A stretch of DNA of 5,421 nucleotides from an uncultured Eubacteriales bacterium (GCA_900546415.1 URCY01000080.1:1-5421); one strand, 5' to 3'. Counted from the first letter of the stretch, positions 1-5,285 are shown. Program-made: numbers and translations. The notes: a model not told the origin generated them from the sequence alone.

Positions 1-92
1 GATTGATTCAGAGGTTTCCATGATTTTCAAACCGATAAGTTGGGGCAAAAGACCCACTGAGCGCCGCAGACGATTTATTCAGAGGTTCCTTA
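1..92 (-). repeat. Two copies of a short dispersed repeat
   Basis: Read on the minus strand, 92-71 is TAAGGAACCTCTGAATAAAT followed by CG, and 19-1 is a near copy, GGAAACCTCTGAATCAATC. They lie in the same orientation about 70 bp apart. A third copy in the opposite orientation sits at 5364-5385 and matches 71-92 at 20 of 22 positions. No reading frame here resembles a protein. The motif could be the terminus of a small non-autonomous mobile element or an eroded IS end; the window edge prevents deciding. Confidence 0.55.
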
Positions 93-136
93 GCTCTTCG
101 GGCAAGTGACCTGCGCTGACGCATGAGAATCGCAAA

Positions 137-173
137 GAAGGGAAGTGCGGGGCTTTGCCCTGCACTTCCCTTC
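137..173 (+). repeat. Hairpin repeat, copy 1 (terminator-like)
   Basis: The left arm 137-153 and right arm 157-173 form a 17-bp stem with a TTT loop. As plus-strand RNA every position pairs, with one G-U wobble at 149/161. The same hairpin occurs at 994-1030 in inverted orientation. It is followed on the plus strand by TTCAGCGTGTCAAAATCC, which resembles the trailer next to copy 2. There is no proper T-run, so termination is uncertain. No gene upstream of it is visible in the window. Confidence 0.6.
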
Positions 174-232
174 AGCGTGTCAAAATCCTTGCAAAGCAAG
201 CTGTTTTTACCCCAAAAACGTCCCGATTTGGT

Positions 233-486
233 GTCATTGCGAGGAGCGCAGCGACGTGGCAATCTTAAAGTCAAAGGTATGGCATCCCGCACCGAAGCAC
301 GGGAGCACGTAGCAAAAAGGAATCCCTATCGCAAAAAACATGGATTCGCTGCTTTATTCTGCTTTCTCTCTTTTCCTTCCAAGGTTCTGTTTCGTTCCGC
401 TCAACCACATTTCGTTCCGGGATGGCAAATCGTTCCGTCAAAGATTGCCGCGTCGGGCGCAAAAGCTGCGCCCTCCTCGCAATGAC
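233..486. repeat. ~254-bp element with palindromic ends, copy A
   Basis: The unit begins GTCATTGCGAGG (233-244) and ends CCTCGCAATGAC (475-486), a perfect 12-bp terminal inverted repeat. The similarity of the two ends extends inward to the GGCAATCTT/AAGATTGCC blocks, so each terminus is about 36-38 bp. The right terminus carries an internal hairpin, GGGCGCA...TGCGCCC (455-472). The body matches copy B (627-877) closely, especially over the ~95 bases after 256. Reading frames across it are short, lie in several frames on both strands and match no protein I know, so I treat it as non-coding. It is probably a MITE-like or other dispersed element; no transposase is present. Confidence 0.8.
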
Positions 487-626
487 AAATCTGATCGGTT
501 TTGCGGGGAAACGGAACAATTTCCGGAACGGAACGTTTGAAAAACGGCGCAGAGCAGTACTGCGCAAAAAATGACCGCAAAAAATGAAAAACGTCCGTTT
601 TCCAAATAAAAACGCCCCAATTTCGT
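487..626. other. AT-rich spacer between element copies A and B
   Basis: This stretch holds no gene. It contains a hairpin GCGCAG...CTGCGC (547-552 with 560-565) that on the minus strand is followed by CGTTTTTC, so it could act as a weak minus-strand terminator. It also has a small direct repeat, GCAAAAAATGA, twice around 564-587. The last ~20 bases before copy B resemble those before copy A (AAAAACG.CCC.ATTT.GT), so the duplicated unit may begin slightly outside the inverted repeats. Confidence 0.4.
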
Positions 627-877
627 GTCATTGCGAGGCCGCAGCGCGGCCGTGGCAATCTTAAAGTCGAAGGTATGGCATCCCGCACCGAAGCACGGGA
701 GTACGTAGCAAAAAGGAATCCCTATCACAAAAAACAGGAGATTCGCTGCATCGTTCCGCTTCCTTTTTCTTTATTCAAGGTTCTGTTTTGTTCTGCCCTA
801 CCATAGTTCGTTTCGGGATGGCAAATCGTTCCGTCAAAGATTGCCGCGTCGGGCGCACGCGCCCTCCTCGCAATGAC
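627..877. repeat. ~251-bp element with palindromic ends, copy B
   Basis: This is a second copy of the 233-486 element in the same orientation, bounded by GTCATTGCGAGG (627-638) and CCTCGCAATGAC (866-877). Both termini have GC-rich internal hairpins: GGCCGC/GCGGCC on the left (637-651) and GGGCGC/GCGCCC on the right (851-864). These differ in sequence from copy A but keep base pairing. The middle differs from copy A by substitutions and small indels, mostly in the 740-810 stretch. It is not coding. Element-like rather than gene-like, with no target-site duplication that I can identify. Confidence 0.8.
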
Positions 878-960
878 AGAATCGGTAGCTCGATTGAAAA
901 CACGGAACGCAAAATTCAACCTTCCGATTCCGTATAACACTTCTTATTTGTCGCCTGATT

Positions 961-993
961 TTGACGGTTCCGGACTTTTTTGACAGTCTGAAA
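961..993 (-). repeat. 33-bp repeat beside the spo0A terminator
   Basis: On the minus strand the segment starts TTTCAGACTGTCAA and runs on through AAAGTCCGGAACCGTCAA. A second copy at 5296-5328, on the same strand, differs at only 3 of 33 positions. Both copies directly abut a terminator-type hairpin, although the hairpins themselves are unrelated in sequence. A shorter degenerate version follows the hairpin at 137-173. Role unknown. Confidence 0.6.
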
Positions 994-1030
994 GAAGGGA
1001 AGTGCAGGGCTTTGCCCCGCACTTCCCTTC
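994..1030 (-). terminator. Probable spo0A terminator (hairpin repeat, copy 2)
   Basis: The arms 994-1010 and 1014-1030 form a 17-bp stem with a 3-nt loop, 21 bp after the spo0A stop. On the minus strand, the direction of spo0A transcription, all positions pair if one G-U is allowed. On the plus strand the same position is an A-C mismatch. The following tract is TTTC rather than a strong T-run, so efficiency is unclear. Apart from its loop it is the inverted copy of the hairpin at 137-173. Confidence 0.6.
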
Positions 1031-1051
1031 TTCTACGCGCCGCCTGTTCCC

Positions 1052-1825
1052 CTAAATCGCCATCGGCTCCATATTTTTCAGCTGCAATTGCAGCTTATCC
1101 GCGATCAGCGCAATGAACTCGCTGTTCGTCGGCTTTCCCTTCGTGTTTGAAACGGTATAGCCGAAAAAGCGCTGCAGGGTGTCCAGATCCCCGCGATCCC
1201 ACGCGACCTCAATGGCATGGCGAATCGCGCGCTCCACGCGCGACGGCGTCGTGGCGAAGGTCTTGGCGACCTGCGGATAGAGCACCTTGGTGATCGCGTT
1301 GATGACCTCCATGTCATTCACGGCGATCAGAATCGCCTCGCGCAGGTACTGATAGCCCTTGATGTGCGCCGGAACGCCGATCTCGTGGATCATGGATGTG
1401 ACCATTGCGACGACGTTCGCCTCACGGTTGCGCACAAGCGGCGACTTGGTCAGCGTGCTGCGCATCTCGTCGAGCCGCTCAAGCACGCTGCGTGCCGTGC
1501 AGGGCTTGAGCAGGACGTACTGCACGCCCATCGAAACGAGCAGACTGGAGACAAACTCCGTCATGAAATCCGCCAGAACCAGCAGCATCGGCTTGTGCTC
1601 CAGCGCGCTGGCCGCCTTCAGAACGGCAATGCCGTCCGCCTGAGGCAGCATGGTGTCAACAACGAGGATTTCGGGCTGCACCTCCCGAAGCAGCTCAATC
1701 GCCCGCACGCCGTCCGAAGCCGTCCCGACCACGGTGTAGTGCTGGGACTGCTGCAGGACAGACGTGAGCCGGGTCGAGAAATCCTCGCTGCTGTTCGCAA
1801 GCAGGACCCGGTACATTTTTTCCAT
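1052..1825 (-). CDS. spo0A: Stage 0 sporulation protein A (Spo0A), with atypical receiver domain
   Basis: Master transcription factor for entry into sporulation, 257 aa. Residues ~4-122 are a receiver domain; ~138-250 are the Spo0A-specific DNA-binding domain. The latter is highly conserved: HEIGVPAHIKGY (147-158), SRVERAIRHAIEVAW (195-209) and KPTNSEFIA (231-239). The receiver is unusual. Phospho-acceptor D57 (VVDTMLP) and K107 (LLKP) are present, but the acidic pair expected after strand 1 reads N11-S12 (LLANSSED), and the Thr/Ser at the end of strand 4 is A85. The linker between domains is short. The start at 1825 is supported by GGGAGG (1836-1841) 10 nt upstream; the Met at codon 4 is too far from it. 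The gene has its own upstream region with 0A-box-like sites and probably ends at the 994-1030 hairpin. spoIVB, the usual upstream neighbour in Bacillus and many clostridia, is not present. Family assignment is very secure; the effect of the receiver changes is inference. Confidence 0.97.
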   Translation of the reverse strand: MEKMYRVLLANSSEDFSTRLTSVLQQSQHYTVVGTASDGVRAIELLREVQPEILVVDTMLPQADGIAVLKAASALEHKPMLLVLADFMTEFVSSLLVSMGVQYVLLKPCTARSVLERLDEMRSTLTKSPLVRNREANVVAMVTSMIHEIGVPAHIKGYQYLREAILIAVNDMEVINAITKVLYPQVAKTFATTPSRVERAIRHAIEVAWDRGDLDTLQRFFGYTVSNTKGKPTNSEFIALIADKLQLQLKNMEPMAI

Positions 1826-1999
1826 AAAAATCGTTCCTCCCTTTTTTGGGGTCCTTTCCCCCCACGGAAATTTTCAAAACCCCCGATCGGACAGGCAGAG
1901 TCCCCGCCACCCTGCCTTCAGATCGGTTGCTGCTTTATGAAGCGGCACGCCGCCGTACCGTGCATCACGTCACGCGGTTTTGTCGTCCTCATTGCGGTG

Positions 2000-2038
2000 A
2001 TTATAATTTATCATAACATTCGAGGAATTGCAAGTTAT
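2000..2038 (-). promoter_or_regulatory. Candidate spo0A promoter region
   Basis: An AT-rich block reads on the minus strand TTGCAA (2033-2028), 17 nt, then TAAATT (2010-2005). An alternative extended -10, TGTTATGAT, ends at 2010, and a perfect TATAAT is at 2005-2000 without a good -35. This would give a leader of roughly 175 nt before the spo0A start. A sigma-H promoter, as used by Bacillus subtilis spo0A, was looked for: a CGAAT (-10-like) exists at 2023-2019 but has no AGGA at proper spacing. Which of the overlapping elements is used cannot be decided. Confidence 0.4.
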
Positions 2039-2061
2039 TTTTATGTAATAGTCCTAATTTC

Positions 2062-2091
2062 TTTTCGACGACATTCGACCATTTTGTCGAA
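2062..2091. promoter_or_regulatory. Cluster of three 0A-box-like sites
   Basis: TTTTGTCGAA on the plus strand at 2082-2091 matches the classical 0A box exactly (core TGTCGAA). Two more cores lie on the minus strand with one mismatch each: GGTCGAA (2080-2074) and CGTCGAA (2070-2064). The first two form a dyad, TTCGACAAAATGGTCGAA. The cluster lies about 30-60 bp upstream of the candidate spo0A promoter, as expected for autoregulation by Spo0A. The matches are seen in sequence; binding is inferred. Confidence 0.65.
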
Positions 2092-2154
2092 TTCTGACAT
2101 AATGTGATTTTCTAAAGCATTTTAGCACTACATTTTGTGCCGTTATAAAAGCCA

Positions 2155-2181
2155 AGCCCCAATTTCTTGGGGGGCTGTTTT
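2155..2181. terminator. Stem-loop, possible secondary terminator
   Basis: CCCCAA-TTTC-TTGGGG (2157-2172) forms a perfect 6-bp stem, extendable with a bulge to AGCCCC/GGGGCT. It is followed by GTTTTC on the plus strand and by TTGGCTTTT on the minus strand. It lies between the strong spoVA terminator and the 0A boxes and could insulate spo0A from upstream read-through. Neither T-tract is strong. Confidence 0.35.
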
Positions 2182-2196
2182 CCGCATGCAAAGCTC

Positions 2197-2235
2197 AAAA
2201 AAATACCGCGCACGGCGGCCTTTCCCCGTGCGCGG
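2197..2235 (-). terminator. Intrinsic terminator of spoVAD-spoVAEb
   Basis: On the minus strand, CCGCGCACGG (2235-2226) pairs perfectly over 10 bp with CCGTGCGCGG (2215-2206), followed at once by TATTTTTTT (2205-2197). It lies 35 bp after the spoVAEb stop. This is a textbook rho-independent terminator and marks spo0A as a separate transcription unit. Confidence 0.9.
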
Positions 2236-2270
2236 CGTCTGCGCGCGGCGCCTTCGCCCCGCCCGTCCGT

Positions 2271-2633
2271 CTATTTATCCTTCTGCTTGAAGATCACGCC
2301 GGCCAGCCAGCCGAACACGATCGCCGCACCGATGCCGCCCGACGCGGCCGTCAGTCCGCCGGTAAAGATGCCGACGAAGCCGCGCTTATCCACGGCCTCG
2401 CGCACGCCCTTGGCCAGCAGGTTGCCGAAGCCCGTCAGCGGCACGCTCGCGCCCGCCCCGGCCAGTTTGACCAGATACGGATAGACGCCGATCGCGCCGA
2501 GGAACGTCCCGACGACCACATAGCCCACCAGAATGCGTGCCGGTGTCAGGCGCGTCCGGTCGACTAGAAGCTGACCGATCACGCAAAACGCGCCGCCGAT
2601 CAGAAACGCAAACACAAATTGCATCCAGTCCAT
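2271..2633 (-). CDS. spoVAEb: Stage V sporulation membrane protein SpoVAEb
   Basis: Small integral membrane protein of the SpoVAC/SpoVAEB family, part of the SpoVA complex that moves dipicolinic acid (DPA) into the forespore and out again at germination. It is 120 aa, close to the usual ~116-120. Hydrophobic segments are visible at about 5-24 (FVFAFLIGGAFCVIGQLLV), 33-58, a weaker one around 84-100, and 98-115, ending in a basic tail KQKDK. Family hallmarks are AFLIGG, VIGQLL, LTPA, AGAGASVPLTGFGN (59-72) and GGIGAAIVFG. The start is taken at 2633 because GGGGAG (2641-2646) lies 7 nt upstream. The Met six bases earlier (2639) makes an ATGA overlap with the spoVAD stop but would leave only 1 nt to that ribosome site. 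It is translated just behind spoVAD and the unit ends at the 2197-2235 terminator. Confidence 0.93.
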   Translation of the reverse strand: MDWMQFVFAFLIGGAFCVIGQLLVDRTRLTPARILVGYVVVGTFLGAIGVYPYLVKLAGAGASVPLTGFGNLLAKGVREAVDKRGFVGIFTGGLTAASGGIGAAIVFGWLAGVIFKQKDK

Positions 2634-2635
2634 GC

Positions 2636-3655
2636 TCATTCTCCCCTCGACCGAATTTCGACGGCGTGGCAGACCGCTGGGATCGACTCGCCCTGCTGCG
2701 TGGTCAGCGGCGAGAGTAGCGCGCCCGTCCCGCAGAACAGCACGCGCCGCAGCTCCTGCCGCTCCATCCTGCCCAGCAGATGCCCGCACAGCACCGAGGC
2801 GCTGCACCCGCAGCCGCTGCCGCCGCAGCGCACGTCCTGCCGGTTCAGATCGAAGATCATCATGCCGCAGTCCTGATAGCGCTCGCCGAGACGCACGCCG
2901 TCCCGTTCAAACAATTCGCGCACCAGCTCCCAGCCGAGCCTGCCGAGGTCGCCCGTGACGATCAGATCATAATCCTCCGGGGCGCGGTGCAGATCGTCGA
3001 AATGTGCCCGCAGCGTCTCATAGGCCGCCGGCGCCATCGCCGCGCCCATGTTCGAGGCATCCGTGATGCCCCGGTCGACGATCGTGCCGATCGTCCCGCT
3101 GCAAAGATGCAGCCCCTCGCCGGCCTGTCCCAGCACGACCGCGCCCGCGCCCGTGACCGTCCACTGCGCCGTCGGCGTGCGCTGCCCGCCGTAGTTCAGC
3201 GGGAACCGATACTGCCGCTCCGACGAGGCGAAGTGCGACGAGCTGACCGTGAGCGTTTTGCGGCAAAAGCCGCCGCTGACGGCCATCCCGGCCAACAGCA
3301 GTCCCTCGGCCATGGTCGAGCACGCGCCGTAAAGTCCCAGCGTCGGCACGCCGAGATTGCGCATCGTGAAGCTCGAGCCGACGCATTGGTTCAGCAGGTC
3401 GCCCAGAAACGCCGCGTCGATCGCCGCGTCGGTCAGCCCGGCCTTTTGCAGCGCAAGGGAGATCGCGGTTCTTTGCAGCGCCGTCTCGGCCTTTTCCCAG
3501 CTCTTTTGGCCGAGCGTCGTGTCCTGCGCACAAAAATCAAAGCAGTTGCCCAGCGGGCCCTCGCTCTCCTTTTTCCCGACCGCCGACGCGTAGGACAAGA
3601 TCGACGGCGGCTGCAAAAACAGCAGGCTCTGCCGCCCCTGTCGTGATGAGTCCAT
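2636..3655 (-). CDS. spoVAD: Stage V sporulation protein AD (SpoVAD), thiolase-fold DPA-binding protein
   Basis: Soluble SpoVA component with a thiolase/ketosynthase-like fold, known in Bacillus to bind dipicolinic acid directly. It is 339 aa, against 338 in Bacillus subtilis. Clear family blocks are EGPLGNCFD (32-40), FLGDLLNQ (83-90), GACST (110-114, the cysteine at the thiolase-like site), SSSHFASSERQYRFP (138-152), YGGQRTPTAQWTVTGAGAVVL (155-175), GITDASNMGAAMAPAAYET (196-214), TGDLGRLG (234-241), CGGSGCGCSA (277-286) and GTGALLSP (309-316). The start is placed at 3655 because GGAGG in GGAGGAAATGCCAATG is 8 nt from this ATG; Mets 6 and 36 bp upstream are badly spaced or lack a site. The gene normally lies in spoVAC-spoVAD-spoVAEb, but here spoVAC is absent and spoVAD is first in the unit, divergent from glyA. 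No frameshift or missing block is seen. Confidence 0.96.
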   Translation of the reverse strand: MDSSRQGRQSLLFLQPPSILSYASAVGKKESEGPLGNCFDFCAQDTTLGQKSWEKAETALQRTAISLALQKAGLTDAAIDAAFLGDLLNQCVGSSFTMRNLGVPTLGLYGACSTMAEGLLLAGMAVSGGFCRKTLTVSSSHFASSERQYRFPLNYGGQRTPTAQWTVTGAGAVVLGQAGEGLHLCSGTIGTIVDRGITDASNMGAAMAPAAYETLRAHFDDLHRAPEDYDLIVTGDLGRLGWELVRELFERDGVRLGERYQDCGMMIFDLNRQDVRCGGSGCGCSASVLCGHLLGRMERQELRRVLFCGTGALLSPLTTQQGESIPAVCHAVEIRSRGE

Positions 3656-3676
3656 TGGCATTTCCTCCGTCCGTTT

Positions 3677-3710
3677 TGCATAGGTTTCCACCGCGGCGGA
3701 AATCTATGCA
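3677..3710 (-). promoter_or_regulatory. 34-bp palindrome at the spoVAD promoter, with possible sigma-G site
   Basis: TGCATAGG...CTATGCA: 16-bp arms with two mismatches around a CCGCGG centre, beginning 22 bp upstream of the spoVAD start. Within it, on the minus strand, GCATA (3709-3705), 17 nt and AAACCTA (3687-3681) loosely fit a sigma-G promoter (GHATR, then CATWHTA). Sigma-G is what drives spoVA genes in Bacillus, but the -10 match is poor. The dyad could be an operator or a leader hairpin. The symmetry is directly seen; the role is inferred. Confidence 0.4.
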
Positions 3711-3737
3711 GAAAAACGCGTTTGAAGAAATTACCGC

Positions 3738-3765
3738 TTGCATTTTGCAAAAAGCCGGATATAAT
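3738..3765 (+). promoter_or_regulatory. Sigma-A-type promoter of the riboswitch-glyA unit
   Basis: TTGCAT (3738-3743), a 16-nt spacer and a perfect TATAAT (3760-3765). Transcription would start near 3772, about 20 nt before the first aptamer. The -35 region overlaps a small palindrome, TTGCATTTTGCAA (3738-3750). Confidence 0.8.
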
Positions 3766-3791
3766 AGAGATACAAAGAAAAACCCGTCGAA

Positions 3792-3942
3792 GCAGCGCGG
3801 GAAAGCGGTCGACCGACCCTCCGAAGGAGCAAAACTCTCAGGAAAACGGGACCGCGCTGCAGAGGGACTCTCTGGAGAAGCTCACTCGTTGAGTGCCGAA
3901 GGTGCAAGGCGTCTGCCGAATCTCTCAGGCAAAAGGACAGAG
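3792..3942 (+). promoter_or_regulatory. Tandem glycine riboswitch (gcvT type)
   Basis: Two consecutive glycine aptamers. Aptamer 1 is closed by a perfect 9-bp P1, GCAGCGCGG (3792-3800) with CCGCGCTGC (3852-3860), and holds the conserved core CCGAAGGAGCAAAACTCTCA (3821-3840). A short linker (3861-3869) leads to aptamer 2, closed by CTCTG (3870-3874) with CAGAG (3938-3942) and holding GCCGAAGGTGCAAG (3895-3908) and CTCTCAGGCAAAAGGAC (3922-3938). It senses glycine in the nascent transcript and controls glyA through the terminator at 3982-4013. Most characterised glycine riboswitches control gcv operons and switch on with glycine. Here the alternative pairing suggests the opposite sign (see findings). 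Confidence 0.95.
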
Positions 3943-3950
3943 ATCATCCG

Positions 3951-4013
3951 CCCCGATCCGTTCGGGGAACGGAGCTTCCTTGGGTATCTCCTGCCGAGAT
4001 GCCCATATTTTTT
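3951..4013 (+). terminator. Riboswitch expression platform with intrinsic terminator
   Basis: GGGTATCTC (3982-3990) pairs with GAGATGCCC (3996-4004) over 9 bp with one G-U, followed by ATATTTTTT (T-run 4008-4013), upstream of the glyA ribosome site. The terminator 5' arm can alternatively pair with GAGATCATCC (3940-3949), the 3' edge of aptamer 2, as an antiterminator. Between them, 3951-3973 can form one of two exclusive hairpins: CCCCGA/TCGGGG or TCCGTTC/GAACGGA. Confidence 0.85.
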
Positions 4014-4034
4014 ATCGTTAGTGAGGATACCAAA

Positions 4035-5285
4035 ATGAGCCAATTGCTGCCGACCATCGACTTCATCCGCGAATCCGACCCCGAGATCGCCGAGCTGACC
4101 GCGCAGGAGCTGCGCCGCCAGCAGCGCAACCTCGAGCTGATCGCCTCGGAGAACATCGCCTCCCCTGCCGTCATCGCCTGCATGGGGAGCATTCTGACCA
4201 ACAAATACGCCGAGGGTCTGCCCGGCAAGCGTTATTACGGCGGCTGCGAGATCGTCGACGAGATCGAGCGCATCGCGATCGAGCGCGCCAAGGCGCTTTT
4301 CGGCTGCGACGCAGCGAACGTCCAGCCGCACAGCGGCGCGCAGGCGAATCTGGCCGTCTACGCCGCGTTTCTGCAGCCGGGCGACACGCTCGTCAGCATG
4401 AGCCTCGAAAACGGCGGCCATCTGAGCCACGGCTCGCCGGTCAACCACTCCGGCAAGACCTACCACGTCGTTTCCTACGGCGTCGACCCGCAGACCGGGC
4501 GCATCGACTACGATCAGGTCGAGTCGATCGTCAAAGAGCAGCATCCGCGCATCCTGCTGGCCGGCGCCTCGGCCTATCCGCGCGCGCTCGATTTTGAAAA
4601 ATTCGCCGACATCGCCCATCGCCACGGCGCGCTGCTCATGGTCGACATGGCGCACATTGCCGGTCTGGTCGCGGGCGGGCAGCACCAAAGCCCCGTGCCC
4701 TATGCCGACATTGTCACCACCACGACTCACAAGACCCTGCGTGGCCCGCGCGGCGGCATGATTCTGTGCAAGGAGGAATTTGCCAAGAAAATGAACTCCG
4801 GCGTCTTCCCCGGCACGCAGGGCGGCCCGCTGATGCACGTCATCGCCGCCAAGGCGATCTGCTTCCGCGAGGCGATGCAGCCGTCCTTCCGCGATTACGC
4901 CGCCCAGACCGTGAAAAACGCCAAGGCGCTGGCCGACGCCCTGCTCGCGCGCGGCTTCGATCTCGTCTCCGGCGGCACGGATAATCACCTGATGCTCGCC
5001 GACCTGCGCCCGCTGCACATCACCGGCAAGGAGCTGCAGCGCCGCCTCGACGAGAACTACATCACGGCCAACAAAAACGCAATTCCGAACGACCCGGAGC
5101 GTCCCTTCGTCACCAGCGGCATCCGCATCGGCACGCCCGCCGTCACCACGCGCGGCCTTCGCGAGGCCGATATGCAGACCGTCGCGCAGTGCATCTATGA
5201 CACCGCCACCGATTTTGAAGGCACGCAGGAGCAGGTGCGCCGCACCGTCTGCGCCCTGACCGCAAAATACCCGATCTACGCATGA
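4035..5285 (+). CDS. glyA: Serine hydroxymethyltransferase (GlyA)
   Basis: Cytoplasmic PLP enzyme that interconverts L-serine plus tetrahydrofolate with glycine plus 5,10-methylene-tetrahydrofolate, the main source of glycine and one-carbon units. It is 416 aa, full length for the family. Motifs: LIASEN (35-40), NKYAEGLPGKRYYGG (56-70), QPHSGAQAN (97-105), SLENGGHLSHG (123-133), VDMAHIAGLVAGG (203-215, with the PLP-contacting Asp204 and His207), TTTTHKTLRGPRGG (228-241, Schiff-base Lys233), FPGTQGGPLMH (258-268) and SGIRIGTPAVTTRG (361-374, substrate-carboxylate Arg364). The start at 4035 is chosen because GTGAGGAT (4021-4028) lies a suitable distance upstream; the in-frame Met at 3999 falls inside the terminator hairpin and lacks a ribosome site. 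It is the only gene behind the glycine riboswitch and is followed by its own terminator, so it is monocistronic. All catalytic residues are intact. Confidence 0.98.
   Translation: MSQLLPTIDFIRESDPEIAELTAQELRRQQRNLELIASENIASPAVIACMGSILTNKYAEGLPGKRYYGGCEIVDEIERIAIERAKALFGCDAANVQPHSGAQANLAVYAAFLQPGDTLVSMSLENGGHLSHGSPVNHSGKTYHVVSYGVDPQTGRIDYDQVESIVKEQHPRILLAGASAYPRALDFEKFADIAHRHGALLMVDMAHIAGLVAGGQHQSPVPYADIVTTTTHKTLRGPRGGMILCKEEFAKKMNSGVFPGTQGGPLMHVIAAKAICFREAMQPSFRDYAAQTVKNAKALADALLARGFDLVSGGTDNHLMLADLRPLHITGKELQRRLDENYITANKNAIPNDPERPFVTSGIRIGTPAVTTRGLREADMQTVAQCIYDTATDFEGTQEQVRRTVCALTAKYPIYA

Noticed and set aside
8..1022. Several overlapping 60-120 aa reading frames on both strands
   Set aside because: They run through the repeats and hairpins, lack convincing ribosome sites and show no protein family features; the two element copies are read in different frames.
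1..1051. CRISPR array or tRNA cluster in the repeat-rich region
   Set aside because: The repeats are too few, too long and unevenly spaced for CRISPR, and no cloverleaf could be drawn.
2019..2050. Sigma-H promoter for spo0A
   Set aside because: A CGAAT -10-like element is present, but no AGGA -35 lies 12-14 nt upstream of it.
1217..2107. 296-aa plus-strand frame opposite spo0A
   Set aside because: Antisense to the securely identified spo0A and running on into its leader; His/Arg/Leu-rich composition typical of a GC-rich shadow frame.
2634..2807. Longer start for spoVAEb giving a 178-aa protein
   Set aside because: The extra residues are the out-of-frame spoVAD C-terminus, not membrane protein; the ribosome site supports 2633.
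2780..3646. 288-aa plus-strand frame opposite spoVAD
   Set aside because: Ala/Arg-rich antisense of spoVAD with no family motifs.
3882..5018. 378-aa minus-strand frame opposite glyA and the riboswitch
   Set aside because: Antisense of conserved glyA codons and of the aptamer; resembles commonly mis-annotated glyA shadow proteins.
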